From contig JAAONU010000003.1 in assembly GCA_012932295.1 (NCBI GenBank), positions 29,188,361-29,252,360 of the forward strand: a stretch of DNA of 64,000 nt, in the 5' to 3' direction. The translations under genes were made by a program, and so were the position numbers. The DNA is from Cyclina sinensis. Taxonomy: Eukaryota; Mollusca; Bivalvia; Venerida; Veneridae. Below the pieces are notes generated by a model that saw nothing but the letters and a program-made list of their open reading frames with translations, was not told the DNA's origin and made no database searches. Shown here piece by piece: positions 25,084-37,520 of this stretch. Position 1 is the first letter of the stretch. Every line of letters begins with the position of its first letter.

Positions 25084-25868
25084 CTTCAATGACATGAAAT
25101 TACCATTGCATTGATTTTTCTTTCAGTTGTGTTAAAATGAAGAGCCGTGTTCTGCCTCAGGACTTAGAAAATGTAAAACATCCATGTGGTTGGCTGAAAC
25201 CTTAGTATATTTTGGAATGGCTTACTATGGTAGAATGTTTACTGACAAACCACATACATGCCACAAAAACAGGAACAAACAATATCCCATCTTGAAAACT
25301 GTTTAAGGTTGTCCTGTGAAAAGTACATATGTAAACAAAATATACTAGCTTACAGTATTGAAATTTTATTTGAAAATTCTTTTAATTCTATTTAAGTTGA
25401 CATTTTTCTTTTTCTCGGGTACTCTAGGAACAAACATTTCATTGCTGTCAATTTTACACTTAATACTTGCTTAATACTTCAATGACATGAAATTACCATT
25501 GCATTGATTTTTCTTTCAGTTGTGTTAAAATGAAGAGCTGTGTTCTGCCTCAGGACTTAGAAAATGTAAAACATCCATGTGGTTGGCTGAAACCTTAGTA
25601 TATTTTGGAATGGCTTACTATGGTAGAATGTTTACTGACAAACCACATACATGCCACAAAAACAGGAACAAACAATATCCCATCTTGAAAACTGTTTAAG
25701 GTTGTCCTGTGAAAAGTACATATGTAAACAAAATATACTAGCTTACAGTATTGAAATTTTATTTGAAAATTCTTTTAATTCTATTTAAGTTGACATTTTT
25801 CTTTTTCTCGGGTACTCTAGGAACAAACATTTCATTGCTGTCAATTTTACACTTAATACTTGCTTGTT
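25084..25868. repeat. Near-perfect ~393 bp tandem duplication over a gene 3' end
   Basis: CTTCAATGACATGAAATTAC starts at 25084 and again at 25477; the ~390 bases after each are nearly identical (one C/T difference noticed, 25148 region versus 25540 region). The inner copy holds the last 36 codons, stop and poly(A) signal of the minus-strand gene 25759-32770. The outer copy holds an orphan duplicate of that terminus (about 25367-25476). Confidence 0.85.
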
Positions 25869-28096
25869 CCTTCATTGAAGGTACTTTAAATTTTCTTCTT
25901 TGCCTTACAAAAGCCGATTTTGGATCATCAGGTATGTGTGGGATGAACTGGATACTTGCATTACCTTCTTCAGTACATTTCTTTGGCTGACCAGTTTGTT
26001 TTATCTCTCCTTCTTTAGAGAGCTTGCATGCTGCTGAATAATTTATTCCACTTTGAGCTTTTGTTTTCTTATTCACCCTGTCCTTTTGCTCTTTTAGAAT
26101 ATCTAGCAGTAGAACCGCTTTCATATTTATTTCCTCTACTTCTGTCTGGAATGCACGCAGTTGATCTTGTCTTAATCTTTCCTTGCTGTTCAAGGTGTCT
26201 GAGATAGCACAGGCACTTAAACCTTCATTTTGAACCAGCTGTGTCACCAAATCTTCATTCGGTTGCTTTTCTACTAACAAAGCACACAATAAATAGGGAT
26301 TAAAAATGGAAAATGTTGAAAGTCAGAACACACTTTTATTAAGCTGTGGCAAACAGAAAAATATCTAGTTTGGGTTGTATCTCAAGCAAAATATCAATAA
26401 AAATTGCTTGAAAGTCTAAATATACTGAATGACAACAATCATTCAAGGAAAGTCGTTTAAATAGACTAAGCATGTTCAAGAATTTATTCTGTATCATTCT
26501 GTAGTATATATTATGGAAGTAAGTAATTGCAAGATCTGGAAAGGTTTGCTGTCAAAATTATAAATGAAACTTTATTGATCTCACCTATTTCCGGTAAAAG
26601 AATGCAACTTCGGTTGAACTTTGCACGGAATTTAGCAACTGTAAGACTTCTTGTTTGAAGGCATTCAATGTTGATATTTTCCCTGGCTAAGTGTTGTATC
26701 AAATTCGAGTTATTGTTGTCACATGGTCTGTTACAGCTACTTTCCCCAGTACCAGCTTCTTGGAGACAAGCGGCCTCTTCTCTGTGAAGTTTGGCCATTT
26801 CAATTTGTTCTTTCAGTATTGCAGATGAAGCCAGTTTATCGTTATCTATTTCTGTATGTCTGCCAGAAACAAACATTAAGTGAAGTGAAGTATCTGATAA
26901 CACGATAAGTCACAATCAGTTTACATAAGTAGTTGAAACTCGGGTCTAGTGTCAGAGTATATTTCACACAAAGTATAGTCCAGTTACAAGATGTATTCAG
27001 AGGCACTATCAGAATTTTGTATAGATGAAAACAAATGATAATGAATTTTACACCACACTTATAGTGTTGTTCAAATTTTATTGCGCACCCTTTCCGTGAC
27101 TACTGAAAATGTTATAAAGCAAATTAATAAATGTACTCGAAAAAATGTCCTTTGGTCTTCTTGAGAACCATTTACTTTTCTGTTTCATCCAGATAAAAAG
27201 CCAGACTTCCTGGGAAATAAACATTTACACTGCCATGCTGAACAGATAGAGGTTAATTAGGCCCCTTAATTGAAAACAAATGTGTTAATAAATTAACATG
27301 TTATTAGCGTATTCCTGTTCTAACACCATGTATTGGCTAGAAAACTGAAATAACTTTGCATTTTTTTTTTTAAAAAGTGAGAATACATACCTGAACTTAC
27401 ATCCGTGTGCAGAGTTTCTGACTGTGTTTCTGACTGTGCATACTTTCATACTAGACTCTGATAATGTGTCTTTAAAGCCTGGTCTCCTGGTATGAGCGAA
27501 ACACTCTTCAGACTCACTGAGTGAGCACTCACGATTGGGTATGTATTGCGTGGATGTCCTGTCTATTGGACGGGAGTCACTTCCCGCAATCTTCACTGTT
27601 TTTTCATCAGCAAATGTGACAGTTTTCAATGACTTAACTGCTTTGCTGGAAGAAAACAAATCATTTGTCAGTTAAATCACAGGTATAAATATTTTTTCAT
27701 ATTCAAAGGGAAAACAAACACATAATTATACAGAAGCTTATAAAATGAATTCACCTTTTCTTTTGATGGTATTCCATTTCCTTCTCTACATTCGAACATT
27801 CGCTATTCGTGTAGAAATCATTTTGCATGTTAAAAGCACTGCCAGACGCTAGAGGTGCCTGCTTGTATGGTACGTCAATGCTCTGAGATTGGTACACACA
27901 TGATCCAGCTTTTGCCCTGGTCTCACCACTGCAGATGTCATGTTTTACCTGTGTGCACTTTGCCACGTCTGGCTCAATGTCAACCTGCCATTTTGTCTCT
28001 TTCACTGTGTTGTCTTCAGTAGATAAACTCTTCGGGGCCTCAGGTTGAACATCTTTCCTGTAAAGATAGGTTAATTATTTCTGTGTTATATTAAAC

Positions 28097-28139
<43 letters not shown>

Positions 28140-31100
28140 TCTCTTACTAGTATTTAAAATATTGAAATTACAGAGTGAAGATTATTCAGTCAATGATTTA
28201 TCGTCAAAATTTCTAAATATTTACATATTTCAGTTTATTTCTCGTAGGTACCGTCTGCCCATATTGACAACCCTCAGGAAGTTAATATTGTTAGATAAAG
28301 CAAGCATTCTATTACAAAGACAATGCGGTCGCTCCTTTCAAAATTTTACACAGTCTTTATTTTCAAAACTTTGCTTATCAGACTTGTACACAACGCTACT
28401 CAAACTTAATACTTCTAGTAAGCTACTCACGGGTCTGTGCACTGTTTGTGGTTACAGTCAGTTAGGTGCCAAACATTAGAAGTAAACACAAAGATTGAAG
28501 AGAGTTTACGCAATTTGTTGAGAATAACACAAATATTCAAACCATGCAGTGCTAACATCCTCCTCTTCGTCATAAGACGAGTAGCTACAGTAAAAGTCAT
28601 CCTCAATGTTTGGCGCCATGCGAGATTCTGCACGTGCCTGAGCGATGATGTAACTGACGTCCATAGGGTTGTCAGATCCACATCTTGGGACAAAGAGGTC
28701 TGCTTTACTGTCTCTAGGCTTGTCCTTGTCCATCTGGTTTGTGGTAACATAGAGATTTTTTTTGTCTCCTGCAGTATTTGTAGTCATTTCCCACGTGTCT
28801 TTGCAGTCTCTATTAAATACAAATTTGGCCATTCAGATGATATGTGTCTCGATTAGCCCTTTGTAATTTAAGGAAAAAAACAACATTTAGTTAAAGCAAA
28901 AGCAACCGCTTCCCTAGTAAAATCTAGTTCCTTTCTTTAGTTTTTCACAAGTTGATCTCAACAATATATAATTTGTCTATTTCAGAAATATGGTCTAATT
29001 TCCTTTTACGTAGCTCAGTTCTGAATCATTCACATCTCGCGTGTTACCAACTAACTACCATTAACTTTCTGGTATTTTCTTCGGCTAGGACAGAAAACTT
29101 TAACTCATGTCACGATACAATACAAATCATGGTTCAACAGATATTAAATAATATATGAGATACATGAATTTTAGCATAGGAAAAGGTTTTATTCTTTTCC
29201 AATGCAACGGCAATTTTCAATACTTCAAATATCTTTTATTGGCATCATACCTGGTTGAGCAGTTACTTTCTTCTTCATCAGAAGACGAATAGTTACAGCA
29301 GAAGTCATCATCCATGTTTTGCGCCATGCGCGACTCTGCACGTGCTTGAGCGATGATGTAATTGACGTCCATAGAGTTGTCAGACCCAAATCTTGGGATA
29401 CAAAGATCCGCATCACTCTCCCCAGACCTGTCTGTGTCCGTTGGATTCGTGAATTCTTTTCCACTGTTTACGGATTCTTCTTCGGCTTGAATATTCTTTC
29501 CTTCAATGTTTTTCACATCTCTAATACAAAAAACCGGGTTCATAAATAAAAACATCCGAATTTGCTCTGCTAAAATAATGCATGAGTGTCAATTAAAAGC
29601 ATCATTTCAAGTGTTTTTTTTTTTTTCGTTGTTTTTTTTCTTTTATTTTTCCCCATGCGTATGTTTAACGTAACTGCATATGTTTGATCAGACAAACTTT
29701 GCTCAAACATGTTTTAAAAAATCTATTATCGACAGTTTTTGCGCCAGACTTTGGCTGCCTTAACTCAGTTGCGGTGGAAGATTAAAACAGCACGGCATTT
29801 ATCACGACTCTCATGTCATGACACAGTCCTATTTCAGCAGACGACCAAACCATTTTAAAGCTGGGTCGACGAAAATTGCAAATTTTGGCGAAAGGGCCAG
29901 GTATGCAAATTTTGGCGAAAGGGCCAGGTATTGATTTTCGAAAATTACAAAGCATTTCTAATGGATAACGAGGCTTGGTAAGTTTTGTTCAGTAGCGCAT
30001 GCATCAACATTTCACTACATGAGTAAACTTCAGTTTCTTTCTCTTTGCTTAAACAATAACCGGTAAAATATAGTCTAGAAAATAGCTTAAAACACTTTGA
30101 TGTCACACCTTGCAGAACAAATGCTTTCCTCATCAGAAGTCGAGTAGTTACAGCAGAAGTCATCGTCCATGTTCGGCGCCATGCGAGACTCTGCACGTGC
30201 TTGAGCGATGATGTAATTGATATCCATGGAATCATTTGACGCCGAAGGTGTGATGTGCTGACTAAAATCACTCTTCAATTCTGATCTGCTGCTGTTACAC
30301 TCCAGGGTCCGTGGACGGCTGTATCTTTTCTTTCTACCTGTGAAATTATTTAATAATTATGTGTGTTACCGTGGAGCATTAAAATTTTGAAACCATCTTA
30401 TTCCATATGAATAATTTGGGTAGAAACTTTTGTATACAATAATCATTTACATAATTGTTATTTGCTGCGGCAAGGCCAAACCAGACCATAAACCGGGATC
30501 CGGTCGCTCATGCGTTGATTGACTTAAACGCTGTATTTCTGCATCTATGACTCTGTTTGTCTATGTATCTAGCTTGTTTGGCAATAATAATAGATGAGTT
30601 TCCGTTACATTTCCGTACCAACGATGGTATTTTAGTCAAAACTGAACAGATGATCACTTAAACTACAAATTGAACTTTGGGTAACTTCAAGATGTTTCCA
30701 GTATGATTATACACTACATGTACATGTTGATGTAATCATACAAATGTTTGACGAAAAAAGCTTCAAAACAATTACTACATTCTGAATGTTTTTGGGATGA
30801 GTGATGGAGTGGACACAAAAAAAATAGCGAATTTCGTACACTTTTAAGTCGGGACCTTTCTTGTTGAGATAACACGTATTATTAATTATAACAATTTACT
30901 GAGTGTATACTAATTGTAAAATAAGAAGAAGAAGAAGAAAAAGCCTGTCGCAAAGCATCAAGTAATTCTCATTTAGGCCACAACAAATTGATATGTAGTT
31001 CTTCCGAATTTAAAAAGATGGGGAGAGCGAACGGCCTTTTTTTTTTTTTTTTCTTGAAGAAAATGTTTGCAGTATTGCATGATGCAAATTCTAAAAAAAA

Positions 31101-31628
31101 TCAAGCTTAACTAGTAAATGAGATATTTAGATATTTGAGATATAATGCAGTTGAGACTTTGCGAGATCTTATCTGCCATGTGATTTTGAGACATTTGGAC
31201 AAGTAGCCTGCTGTTATGGTCTTTGATTTTTGACGACGTACCAGCGAGTATTTTTTTTTTCTTTTTGTTTGTTTGTTTGATTTATTTTCTTCTTTAGCAT
31301 TTTATAAGAGACAAAATTACCAGTCAGTTTGGTGTGGCCTTCCTTATAGCAAAATTGACTTTTTTACTTTGCTCCTACCTCGATATGAAGAATCGGTGCT
31401 TCTGTCGGAGTCGGGAGGTTTGGGCTCGGGTGGCGGGGTGTGCATTCCATCTCCAGGACTAAATAAAATAGTGTATACACATTGATTAATAGGCATTGTG
31501 CATTTACAACGTTTTCCTTAAATTATTACCAAATGTGTTAGAGACAAAAATCAATGTTATTACTACAAGTAAATAAACAGAAGAAATGGGTTTCCTGTAA
31601 AATACTCACTGAATCATAAGATTCCAAG

Positions 31629-31672
<44 letters not shown>

Positions 31673-32770
31673 ATACGTTCTCGTCAAACACGAGTCTCGA
31701 GAAACTTGGGCGAGGCATTTCTGGAACGAAGCGAAACTTGGAGATTCAGTCCTGGTGTTGCCTTGAAGAATCTGCTGAAATCTCATGGACAGTCTCTGCT
31801 CGATTTCAGAAATCTTTAAATACATATATAATGAACAACAGTAGAAGCAAATAAAAGGCCATTAAGTAAAGCCATAAAGAATTACCATCGAAAAAAAAAG
31901 AGTACGACCAATTTTGTACAAAAAGTTTTTTATGTGTTTCCGTCGTGAATGAGATCTCTGTTTCTGGACTCTTTGCTGAACAAAGAAAGGGCATTACTAA
32001 ATCACCTAAATCAAACTTAGATATATATCTATTCACATTAAAAGTTGTGACCATTATGCGTTATAACAATAATACAATGTTTACAATGAAAATGATTTTC
32101 CTAAAGCAGCGCTTAAACACAATAAGCTCAAGAATACACGAAATTTTACGACGAGAAAATCGGAACTTTCTCACTAAGGCAACTTTTGTAAATCTTTATG
32201 TATTAAATGCCGTGGATCACGAGTCAAATATTTTATACATATCTTATACTTTCTTACAGTTCTAACTTTGGTTTCGGTTCAACGAAAGTGTTTCACGTTG
32301 AAAGGAAGTAGCCAAACTGATACTGTCACCCTTTTCAAATACAATTTGCAAATCATAATTGATTATGTGACCTATGTTTAACAAATACCAAGTATTTGTG
32401 TTGCTTCAGCTTAGTGAACCAAGAAAAACAAATCTGCAAAAGGCTGGCAGAAAAAAATAGTTTTTTTCGGCAGAGAATATCTCCAAGAACCAGTCGAACT
32501 TTGTAACTGGAATTAGACTAAACAATATGTAAAAATACTGCAAACAACACTTACTGGACTTGGTCCGGGATTTGGTTCTATGCACTCCCTCAAAATCAAT
32601 ATTGCATACATATCGGCAATACTGCGTGACACTCGAGGAATTACCATCTTGTGGATTTGCATTTGATGTACAGTCCAGTAAAACACCGAAGTGAAGGCAG
32701 CATGTTCAATTCTTTGACGAAAAATTGGAACTGAAAACGCCAATTCCAGAATGTTGCAGTTAAGCGCCAT
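25759..32770 (-). CDS. Uncharacterised 848-residue protein with three exon-encoded YIIAQARAESRMA modules
   Basis: I do not recognise this protein. Ten phase-consistent coding exons on the minus strand: 32770-32555, 31813-31677, 31458-31379, 30337-30109, 29520-29251, 28809-28543, 28057-27755, 27645-27391, 26859-26585, 26273-25759 (TAA). Residues 1-72 are hydrophobic/helical and end in ECIEPNPGPSP. Residues 145-399 hold three copies of a ~45-residue module (D-x-MD-[IV]-x-YIIAQARAESRMA followed by acidic, Cys- and Ser-rich DDDFCCNYSSSDEEE). Residues 586-750 are charged and probably coiled coil (ILKEQIEMAKLHREE; RLRQDQLRAFQTEVEEI). The C-terminus is basic and repeats FVPR/FIPH-like motifs. No signal peptide, clear enzyme motif or zinc finger was seen. 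The start is the first ATG of an open exon. The TAA overlaps AATAAA (25763-25758). Exon joins are supported only by phase and splice consensus. Confidence 0.8.
28104..28144. repeat. (CT)n microsatellite
   Basis: About 20 CT units with one interruption, in the intron between the exons 28809-28543 and 28057-27755 of the uncharacterised gene. Confidence 0.95.
28543..30337 (-). repeat. Three tandemly duplicated phase-2 exons (module repeats)
   Basis: Exons 30337-30109, 29520-29251 and 28809-28543 each encode at their 3' halves the module [DN]xMD[IV]x-YIIAQARAESRMA-[PQ]N-acidic-[CY]-Ser/Glu-rich. All three end in phase 2. The DNA is also highly similar (ACATCATCGCTCA-GCACGTGCAGA is shared), as expected for exon duplication. 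The second and third also share an upstream [CF][IV]PRxGSDN segment. Exon 1 has a faint relative (VIPRVSRSIADMYAI). Confidence 0.85.
29872..29936. repeat. 26 bp direct duplication
   Basis: GCAAATTTTGGCGAAAGGGC followed by CAGGTAT occurs twice in direct succession in an intron of the uncharacterised gene. Confidence 0.85.
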
Positions 32771-33800
32771 CTTCTGGTCGTCATGAATGACGTTGGCAAC
32801 GACAAGTCAAAACGAGGCTGAACTATGGAAATATGGCATCACGACGTTGCAGTAATGACGCCATTGTGCACCGGGGTTAAAACTAAAGCATTCCAATACA
32901 TTTATCTGTTGTTTTTTATTGTCAATGTCAGCTCACCATGGCCAGTCCTGTTAAAATAAACAGTTTGTTTTTTTCACAACTTTTTAAGGATTTATAACAG
33001 TCTGCATCTAGACAATTGATGTCTTCCCCGAATATTTTTTGAGTGTGAAAAAGTCTCTGGATTACGTTCATATTCCACAACTCGGAGACTTTATCCATAT
33101 TTCTACGCTACTTCTAAGAATGTTTAAGTAAATATTTGTTTTCTACCAGTATTTTGGAGACATGCTTAGAACACGACAAGGAAGTTAAGAATATTTATAA
33201 ATGGTACACTTAAAAAATGTTCTAATTGGCCAGCCAATAAAACTATAATTTACTCAAACTAAAAATGGGAACGTCTTGAAATTTTGCAGCATTTTGTTTT
33301 CCTATCTTCTCAATTGTTTACAATAGCTATGGCGTATGTATCGCTATCAAGAGTCCTCATCCGGACCGGGGTGAACATTGCCGCCTTTCCGCACGTGAAA
33401 CTCGTGCGCCCTATTTCTTAACTTCAAGTGGCCAATTATAATATTTGTTAAGTGTATGTAGCTACCTAGGTAAATGTTAGATTGTTCATGCAGTAGAATT
33501 GCCCAGGGTATTTTTAGTTGAAGCAAATATTTGATATTTGGAATACGAGACGCAAAATATTGCTTACTTCTGCTTCAACCTGACTGAGATGGCTGGCTCA
33601 TAATCTGCCAAATAAATATGTTTATCATCTTTAAAATGTTCTCATCGATATAAGAAGTTTCCCGCAATTTATGGATCCCATAGACGAAACCGGGACATAC
33701 TGACAAAAGTCCGATCCTGTATCAGTGTTCAAGCACTGCTAAATCTAGTTGAGGCCGGGATAGAAATAGATTTCAACTTAACTTTTTACCAAAAAATACT
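32771..33800. other. 5' region of the uncharacterised gene
   Basis: Upstream of the minus-strand start at 32770. It should hold the promoter and 5' UTR, but I see no convincing TATA box or CpG-rich block. There is a short palindrome-like GCACGTGAAACTCGTGCG at 33391-33408. No coding sequence was recognised before the LINE remnant begins near 33800. Confidence 0.4.
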
Positions 33801-35154
33801 GACTATACTAGACAGGCGCGTGTCAGGAACATTAAAATTGTCAAAGATAAAAACAAATTAAACAAGATTTTTGCTAAAGATCTTACTTAAACATTTATTG
33901 TGAACATTTCAAATCCATAAAACATGTTCAATCCACTTATAAAAGCTTGTACAGATGGGATAGCCTTAAACTCGGTCGGTAATTCGTTCCAAAGTCGTAT
34001 AGTCCTGGGGAAGAATGAGTTTTGTAATATGTTTTTGACTGGGGATGAGGAATTTGTTGTTTCTTTTGCCTGTAAGGTGATCGTGATCGACACTGCCCTG
34101 TTTATTTTTTATTTTGTATAGCATGACCAGGCTGGTTTGGTTTCGCCTTTGCTGGAGTGCTGACTATTTTAATTCCTTAATCATGTTTGTTACACTGCTT
34201 GTATAGTGATAATCATTATGAATATACCTTGCGGCTGACCTCTGGACCATTTCTATCTGAGAGTGAGGTATTTCTGCCATTGGTGCCATATGGTCGAGCA
34301 GTATTCGATCTGGTGTCGTACATAGATTTTCTATGCTGCTTCTTCGAGCCGTTTGTTTTGTGTTTTGACATTTCGTCTGATGAATTTTAAGCTGTGTTTT
34401 GCTTTGTTTGTGATGTTGTTTATGTGGGATGACCAGTTCAGGTTACTACTTATACTTATTACCAATGTATTTTTCATTTTCTTTGGTTTTCAGAATAGTG
34501 CTGTGTAGCCTTAATCGTAGGGTGAAAGATGACTGCTTTCTTTTTCCTGTGTATTATGAGTACTTCACACTTGTCGGGGTTGAACCCCATTGACCATTCT
34601 TTTTCCCATATTTCAAAGTTGTGCAAATCATTACGTAGCTTTCTGCTGATGCTTGTGATTTAATTGTTCAGTAGACTGTGGTGTCGTGCGCAAATAGACG
34701 CACCCGGCTTCTGACACTTCCTGGTAGGTCATTGATGTATGCGAGAAAGAGAAATGGACCTAGGCGCGATTCCAGGGGGACATCAAAAAGCACAGAGAGC
34801 CTGTCAGAGACCTTGTTTTCGACTAAAAGTTGTGATCTGTTTCTGAGAAAGTCTTAGCTATGATCTGATTTGTGGGTGAACTCCAGTCTGTTTCAGCCTG
34901 TGTATAAGTTTGTGGTGGTCGACTTTGTCGAATGCTTTACTGAAGTCCATGGCGATGACATCAGTTTGTTGACCTTGATCTAGGTTGTCAGCTATTTCTT
35001 CTGTAAAGCCGATGAACTGGGTCTCACAGTTATGTTTAGACCTGAATCCATGTTGCTGGGGGTAGAGTATGTTGTGTGTTAAAGTAATCCATCATGTTTG
35101 AAACAATGATGTGTTCCATTAGTTTTGATGCTATACATGTGAGTGATATTGGTC

Positions 35155-36920
35155 ACTATTGCAAACAATAGTAACGTCTTTAAATAATAACACTGATGAA
35201 TAAAGTTACCATAGTTAGTATGAATGTTCAAGGACTTGGTGACAGGGCGAAAAGAAAAGATGTTATTAACTTTCTGAAGAGTAAAAAATACTCAATTTGT
35301 ATGTTGCAGGATACACATTTTACAAATAAGGAAGAACAATATATACGTTCTATTTGGGGATATGAGACATATTTTTCAAATTTTTCAAGTCAATCTAGAG
35401 GGGTAGCTACATTTATAAACAACAATTTTGACTGTAAGGTAAATAGTATAGATAAAGATGAAGAAGGCAATTTGCTTATTCTTAATTGCAATATATTTGG
35501 AAAAAATATAATTCTTGTGAATATATATGGTCCAAATAGGGATAAGCCTACATTCTTTGATATTGTTTCAAACAAAATGTCAAAGTTTGATAACTCTTTG
35601 TTTATTTTAGCAGGAGATTTTAATTTAATTCTCAACCAGGATATGGACTGTTACAATTACTTGCACTTGAATAATCCAAATGCTAGAGATAAAGTTCTTA
35701 CCTTAATGTCTGAATTCAACCTGATGGACTGCTGGAGAGAGAACAATATTGAAAAAAGGGAATATACATGGTTTAAACGCAATCCTATTAAAAAAGCGCG
35801 GCTAGATTTCTTTTTAATTTCAGATAACTTATATACTGATTTAGACAGTTCAAAGATTTTACCCGGCTATCGTTCTGACCACTCTCTGATAATGATTTCA
35901 TTAGATTTTGGAAAATTTCAAAAAGGAAGGTCATACTGGAAATTTAATAATTTTTTACTCAAAGATGAAGTATATATAGAAAAGGTAAAAAAGGTCATTA
36001 AAGAAACAAAGACACAATACACATCAAATATATTAGAAAATAATCAGAATATTAGTGATATTGACCTCGAGGACTTAAGATTTAACATTAATGATCAATT
36101 ATTTTTTGAAACTTTGTTGCTTAATATTAGAGGGACTACAATAAGTTATGCTTCTTATAAGAAAAAAATAGAAGTTAACAAAGAAAATACACTTCTAAAA
36201 GAAATAGAGAATATTGAAAAGGGACAAAATACAAATTATATAAGGTTGGAGGAAAAAAAAGCTGAACTCCTGAACTTAAGAAAGAAAAAAATGGAAGGGG
36301 TTTTTATAAGATCAAAAGCAAAATGGATACAGGAAGGTGAAAAACCTTCAAGATATTTTTGTAATTTAGAAAACAGGAACTATGTATCGAAACTAATGAA
36401 CTTACTTATATCTAAAAGTGGCCATTTACTGAAATCACAAAATGGGATTCTTGCAGAAACAAAACAACATTATGAGAACCTTTATCAAAGAAAAGAAACA
36501 GAGGATGTTATATTTGAAAATATTTTTGCAGGAATTGACACTCCTAGACTACCTGATAACATCCATCAGTCCATTGAGGGAGAACTGACTTATAAAGAAA
36601 TGTTAAATGCGTTAAAGCCAATGTCCAATAATACAAGTCCATGAAATGACGGCTTTACGGTTGAATTTTTTAAATTTTTCTGGAAAGATATGTGTTTTTC
36701 TAGTTAGGTCAATGAATTTTGCATATGTTTAAAGTTTTGAAGTTTTTTAATTTTGGACCTTCAATTAGGAGATGGGTAAAGCTTTTTTATACAAATGTTG
36801 AGTCATGTGTTATTGTTAATGGATATATGTCCGAGTGGTTCAAACTTCAAAGAGGCTGCCGTCAAGGGGATGCCCTGTCACCTTATTTGTTCATTCTATG
36901 TGCTGAGATTCTCCCAATCT
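35155..36920 (+). mobile_element. Truncated Tx1/L1-type LINE inserted in the CR1-type LINE
   Basis: Insertion flanked by TTGGTC on both sides (35149-35154 and about 36920-36926). On the host strand the interrupted reading resumes from ...SNYR to PISLTC, so the junctions are clear. The element carries an apurinic-type endonuclease and the first part of a reverse transcriptase, an internal deletion, and then only the QRGCRQGDALSPYLFILC block. The 3' end is missing although the flanking duplication is intact. Confidence 0.7.
35196..36644 (+). pseudogene. L1/Tx1-type endonuclease-RT ORF, nonsense-truncated
   Basis: 482 codons from ATG. Endonuclease motifs in order: SMNVQGLG, LQDTHFTNKEE (catalytic acidic position, usually ETH), NIYGPNRD, AGDFNLILN, YTWFKRN, and YRSDHSLIM. 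Then the linker typical of L1-clade ORF2 (SKAKWIQEGEKPSRYFCNLE) and the start of the RT (ALKPMSNNTSP). A TGA at 36642 sits where family members have SPGNDG, so a single G-to-T change at a Gly codon ends the frame. Downstream NDGFTVEFFKFFW continues in frame, then about 120 residues of the RT palm are deleted. Acts in target-primed retrotransposition when intact; this copy is dead. Confidence 0.85.
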
Positions 36921-37424
36921 TGGTCTGTAATTGCTAGGTTTTATTTTTGACCCTTTTTATATGCTGGTGTGATGATGGCATGTTTTCAATCCTGAGGAAC
37001 AATACCTGTGTATAGTGATCTTTGGAATATGATTCTGAGGATTGGTGCTATCTCAGTGTGTAGTTCTTTGAGTAACCTAGGTGGGATCTCGTCTGGACCT
37101 TGGGCTTTATTTGGGTTTAGTCCTGTCAATAACTTATCAACTCCTTGAACTGAGATCAATATGGAAGCCATGGGTGGGTGACCAACTGATGGCATTGAAC
37201 TTTTGGCTATTTGCTTAAGACCGAGTGGCGAAGGCTTTGAGAAGACTGTTTCGAATTGTTTATTTACTAAGTTGGCCTTCGACAATGGGTCATTGTATGA
37301 CCAGCAATGCTGAGTGGTGCAATTCCTGTTTTTAGATTGCTGTGTTTAATAAAGATGTAAAACTTTTTCTTAAGGCCTGGATCTGTATCGTCTGTGAAGA
37401 TGATTGACTCTAGGTATGACTAAT

Positions 37425-37520
37425 AGAGTCAAAGGATAGTCTCATTATTGTCAGTCAGGCCACGATGTAATTATTGTCTCATTATTGTCAGCCAGGCCAC
37501 GATGTACTGTGTACGATGTA
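37425..37520. repeat. Short direct repeats (CTCATTATTGTCAG-CAGGCCACGATGTA)
   Basis: Two direct copies of TCTCATTATTGTCAGYCAGG followed by CCACGATGTA, plus a third partial GTACGATGTA, beyond the 5' edge of the CR1-type LINE remnant. Confidence 0.8.

Larger units (their letters stand above)
33880..37430 (-). pseudogene. Dead CR1/Jockey-type LINE reverse transcriptase, split by another LINE
   Basis: Read on the minus strand from about 37430: fragments KFYIFIKHSNLK, then ANLVNKQFETVFS, a PDEIPPRLLKEL block, and AIITPAYKKG. After the inserted LINE it continues RPISLTCIASKLMEHIIVSN (35160-35090), TDVIAMDFSKAFDKVDHHKL (about 34960-34900), GPFLFLAYINDLP, and ends FFPRTIRLWNELP to a stop at 33887-33889. 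The catalytic motif reads FAHDT instead of FADDT and is soon followed by a stop (34668-34710); several frameshifts are present. Not functional. Confidence 0.8.

Noticed and set aside
28427..29549. Plus-strand open frames opposite the repeat-module exons
   Set aside because: Antisense of well-supported, phase-linked minus-strand exons.
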